DNA from: DASXVX01 sp036504075
GTDB lineage: Bacteria > Bacillota > Sulfobacillia > Symbiobacteriales > Symbiobacteriaceae
Direction: 5' to 3'
DNA length: 64,000 bases
Assembly: GCA_036504075.1 (NCBI GenBank)
Contig: DASXVX010000013.1
Coordinates: 1-64,000, forward strand
Shown here: in pieces, positions 61,886-64,000 of the stretch
How positions within the stretch are numbered: the stretch's first letter is position 1
Layout of the letters: each line of letters starts with the position of its first letter
The notes under the pieces: model-generated
What the model was told of the DNA's origin: nothing
The model's input: the letters and a program-made list of their open reading frames with translations, nothing else
Database searches by the model: none
Made by a program: the position numbers and the translations under genes

Positions 61886-62656
61886 ATGCCGTCCCCTGTG
61901 CTGGAGGTTCGTGGGGTTACCAAAAGGTTTAGTGGAACCGGCGGCATCTCCGCGCTGAACCTGACAGTTCTGCCGGGAGAACTCATGGGTCTCGTAGGTG
62001 CCAATGGTGCAGGCAAATCTACCTCCCTGAAGGCCATCTGCGGGCTTCTGGAACCAGAGAGTGGACACGTTCTATTGAACGGCCACGACGTCCATGCCTC
62101 TCCCGTCCAAGCCAAGCACCACCTGGGATACGTACCTGACGGCCATGATCTACCCGATCTCGTCACCATGGCGGAGTACTTCGAATTCGTGGGGGCACTT
62201 CGCGGATTGCCCAGAGGCGAGTCTATCGCTCGGGGCAAGGCCATCATGGAGCTTCTGCACGCAGAGCAGTACCTTGACAGTTACCTTGGAACCCTCTCGC
62301 ACGGTACCAAGAAAAAGGTGCAAATCGTAGGAGCTCTCGTGGGCAAGCCGCGATTACTGGTGCTCGACGAGCCAACCAGCGGCTTGGACGCTGAGACTCA
62401 GGCGGTATTTAAGGAACTAATCAAAGCATGCCGAAACCGAGGAATGGCGATTCTGATGGCCTCTCATAACCTGATGGCGGCGGAGTCTCTGTGTGATTCC
62501 GTAACACTCATCCACCAGTCCGAGTGTTTGTTTTCTGGCCCCATGTTTGAGCTACTTAAGGGAGAACGCAACCTCGAAGACGCCGTGCTCTCCCTGGCAA
62601 GAGGCACCGAATGGAGGCAGGAAGTTGCGCACACTGTGGATCGTCTTGCGCTTTGA
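61886..62656 (+). CDS. ABC transporter ATP-binding protein of the peptide locus
   Basis: 256 residues from ATG at 61886, nine bases after GGAGG. Walker A GANGAGKS (38-45), a degenerate signature LSHGTKKK instead of LSGGQ, Walker B LVLDEPTSGLD, switch His in ASHNLMAAESLCD. It resembles ATPases of ABC-2 type exporters (EcsA/SkfE-like). Base composition is less G+C-rich than the bulk of the window. It overlaps the following membrane gene by 32 bp, indicating tight coupling. Confidence 0.92.
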   Translation: MPSPVLEVRGVTKRFSGTGGISALNLTVLPGELMGLVGANGAGKSTSLKAICGLLEPESGHVLLNGHDVHASPVQAKHHLGYVPDGHDLPDLVTMAEYFEFVGALRGLPRGESIARGKAIMELLHAEQYLDSYLGTLSHGTKKKVQIVGALVGKPRLLVLDEPTSGLDAETQAVFKELIKACRNRGMAILMASHNLMAAESLCDSVTLIHQSECLFSGPMFELLKGERNLEDAVLSLARGTEWRQEVAHTVDRLAL

Positions 62657-64000
62657 GTGGAGAATCGTGCGCAACACCGTGATCAGTTTCGCCCGTCGGA
62701 ACCCCACAGGCGCATACCTGATCGGGGGACTTATGGCGGCGGCAATTTCGATGATCGTCTTGGCCAACTTGCTTCTGGCCGGCGGGTTGGTCGCAAAAAT
62801 CCCCAACGCACTTACGCTGTTCATCTCTGTTTATATTGACCTCTGTTCCCTCATCGCCTTTGCCGCTGGAACGGTGTTGTCCGCTTTGGCACTGCGACGG
62901 GGCCGCTTGATCACCGAGTCGATCCGTGTGCTGCCCGTGCCGCTCGTAACGCTCTGTGTTGGTCAACTGCTCCCCCTGTTCGCTCTGGCGATGAATGTGC
63001 TTTGGCTTATGACCAGCGGGGTATGGGTCGTCGTCATGAATCAGTATCAGTTGGTGCACTGGACAATACTTCTTGAGTCTTGGGTGCTGACGGTGGCCTC
63101 CGGATGGGCCGGTGTTGTCTGCTACGCCATAGGTACATATCTTCCCCGGGTCTTTACACGGGGCTCTGTTTCCCAGACCGGCCGCCTTGTGACCCAATGG
63201 GCCGTCATCCTGGCTGCAATTGCAGCGGCCGTTGCCCTGAGGAACGTACGGCTCTCTCCGGGAACCATCACCGATTGGACGACGCATGGCCTGGGTTCCA
63301 GCCTGTTGGCCATTCTCACGATGCTGATCCTTAGTGTCATTGGTTGGGTCGTTTCGGAAAGAACCTTGCGAGTGGATAATCCCGGTCCGGCGGCTACCAC
63401 TTGGATAAAGGTCCGCCTGCAGTCTCGCTCCCTGCAAGGAACGATTACTCGTTGGAGTTTTCTCGGTTTGCTGCGAGACTTGGATGCTTTCTCATATGTG
63501 TACGTCTTTTTGTTGGCATTGGGCTTGGGTTTGTGGGGTATTCGTTACGAAGTTCCGGAGGCATACGGATTTGTCAGCGGTGCCGCCCTGTACATCGCAG
63601 GCTTCGTAACCGGGTCGGTCGCCCTCTGCGCGGTCGGGTATGACGAAAGGATCTTTTGGGTGCTTCGCACTGCACCAATTCGCTTCGGCCAATACCTGGC
63701 TGGCAAGGCATGGGCACATGTCGGCTGGGGCATGGCCCTGTTCGGAATGCTCCTCGTGCTTGACGGGGGGATGGGGGGATTTGGCACTGAGCAGGTGCTG
63801 GCAGGTCTATCGGCACTCAGTGTCTGCCTTCTTGGCTTTTACCTCGGTTCTGTCGAACCCATCACACTGGAAGATCACGTACGAGTCACCGCTGCTTCCC
63901 TTTGCGTGGTGTTCCTATGGGGCGGCATCAACATCGTCGCGCACCTCTCGCTCCCTCAGGCGCTCGAAACGTGGAGTGTGCTCGCCCCTGTGTTAGTTGC
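62625..64000 (+). CDS. Large ABC membrane protein, incomplete at window end
   Basis: At least 458 codons, with no stop before the window end. The start TTG at 62625 has GGAGG seven bases upstream, inside the ATPase gene. The N-terminus is basic (LRTLWIVLRFEWRIVR), followed by many hydrophobic helices: about 30-55, 65-90, 110-130, 145-165, 195-215, 235-255, 290-310, 330-350, 375-395 and 430-450. There is a possible internal duplication of two six-helix halves, as in EcsB/SkfF-like permeases. It pairs with the ATPase upstream and presumably exports the 78-residue peptide, or protects against it. The end of the gene is unseen. Confidence 0.8.
   Translation, partial: MRTLWIVLRFEWRIVRNTVISFARRNPTGAYLIGGLMAAAISMIVLANLLLAGGLVAKIPNALTLFISVYIDLCSLIAFAAGTVLSALALRRGRLITESIRVLPVPLVTLCVGQLLPLFALAMNVLWLMTSGVWVVVMNQYQLVHWTILLESWVLTVASGWAGVVCYAIGTYLPRVFTRGSVSQTGRLVTQWAVILAAIAAAVALRNVRLSPGTITDWTTHGLGSSLLAILTMLILSVIGWVVSERTLRVDNPGPAATTWIKVRLQSRSLQGTITRWSFLGLLRDLDAFSYVYVFLLALGLGLWGIRYEVPEAYGFVSGAALYIAGFVTGSVALCAVGYDERIFWVLRTAPIRFGQYLAGKAWAHVGWGMALFGMLLVLDGGMGGFGTEQVLAGLSALSVCLLGFYLGSVEPITLEDHVRVTAASLCVVFLWGGINIVAHLSLPQALETWSVLAPVLV

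Noticed and set aside
62611..62682. Cys-rich 23-codon frame (MEAGSCAHCGSSC start) overlapping the ABC genes
   Set aside because: It lies wholly inside two well-supported overlapping genes and its own start has no RBS; GGAGG there belongs to the TTG start at 62625.

Overview
The window looks like chromosome of a high-GC, endospore-forming Firmicute. Three things suggest this: a GerD-like germination lipoprotein, a small Gly/Asn-rich protein resembling gamma-type small acid-soluble spore proteins, and a housekeeping set (pcrA, ligA, gatCAB) typical of Firmicutes. Most genes are GC-rich, start with ATG, GTG or TTG behind strong GGAGG-type ribosome binding sites, and end in G+C hairpin terminators. 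A Symbiobacterium-like lineage is my inference, not something the sequence proves. No rRNA, tRNA, CRISPR array or intact insertion sequence was found.

Layout. 0.4-3.8 kb: a TetR regulator divergent from a three-part haloalkane-dehalogenase fusion. 4.0-4.6 kb: a decayed region with 11-bp tandem repeats. 4.7-9.5 kb: a small unknown protein, then a NarL-type two-component system with an ABC-2 exporter. 9.5-17.4 kb: DegV, a GerD-like lipoprotein, an XPB-type helicase with its partner protein, and a large sensor kinase with an eroded HD-GYP-like segment. 17.5-19.8 kb: a SASP-like gene, an unknown gene, an exact 43-bp tandem repeat array and a broken membrane gene. 19.9-23.0 kb: a copper-type operon (ycnI, copC-stalk fusion) divergent from a second NarL-type kinase/regulator pair. 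23.0-25.4 kb: an XcyI-like restriction-modification locus whose nuclease is frameshifted and whose methyltransferase is intact.

25.9-29.8 kb: an iron alcohol dehydrogenase and two aldo/keto reductases, with a MerR regulator at the far end. Matching MerR-type palindromes lie before the first gene and before the regulator. 30.3-32.9 kb: a lone ZnuA-type lipoprotein, an NlpC/P60 hydrolase and a lytic transglycosylase. 33.3-42.2 kb: pcrA and ligA on either side of a hybrid kinase/HD-GYP response-regulator pair. 42.6-44.6 kb: two oligopeptide-transporter ATPases without permeases. 44.9 kb: a 56-residue gene with its own promoter and terminator. 45.6-48.9 kb: gatCAB. 49.0-53.3 kb: a 1264-residue sensor kinase with a single-domain response regulator. 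53.4-57.0 kb: an LD-carboxypeptidase, an M28-like membrane protein lacking catalytic residues, and an RlmCD-type rRNA methyltransferase. 57.1-60.9 kb: a secreted RCC1-repeat protein carrying both a cohesin-like and a dockerin-like domain. 61.5-64.0 kb: a strong AT-rich promoter driving a 78-residue membrane peptide with a Cys tail, an ABC ATPase and a large ABC membrane protein that runs off the window end.

Signalling dominates: five histidine kinases and four separate response regulators. The parts that look most like transferred or remodelled DNA are the repeat loci (4.1-4.4, 18.7-19.1 and 23.1 kb), the restriction-modification locus, the MerR gene and the terminal peptide/ABC locus. All of these are visibly richer in A+T or carry broken genes.
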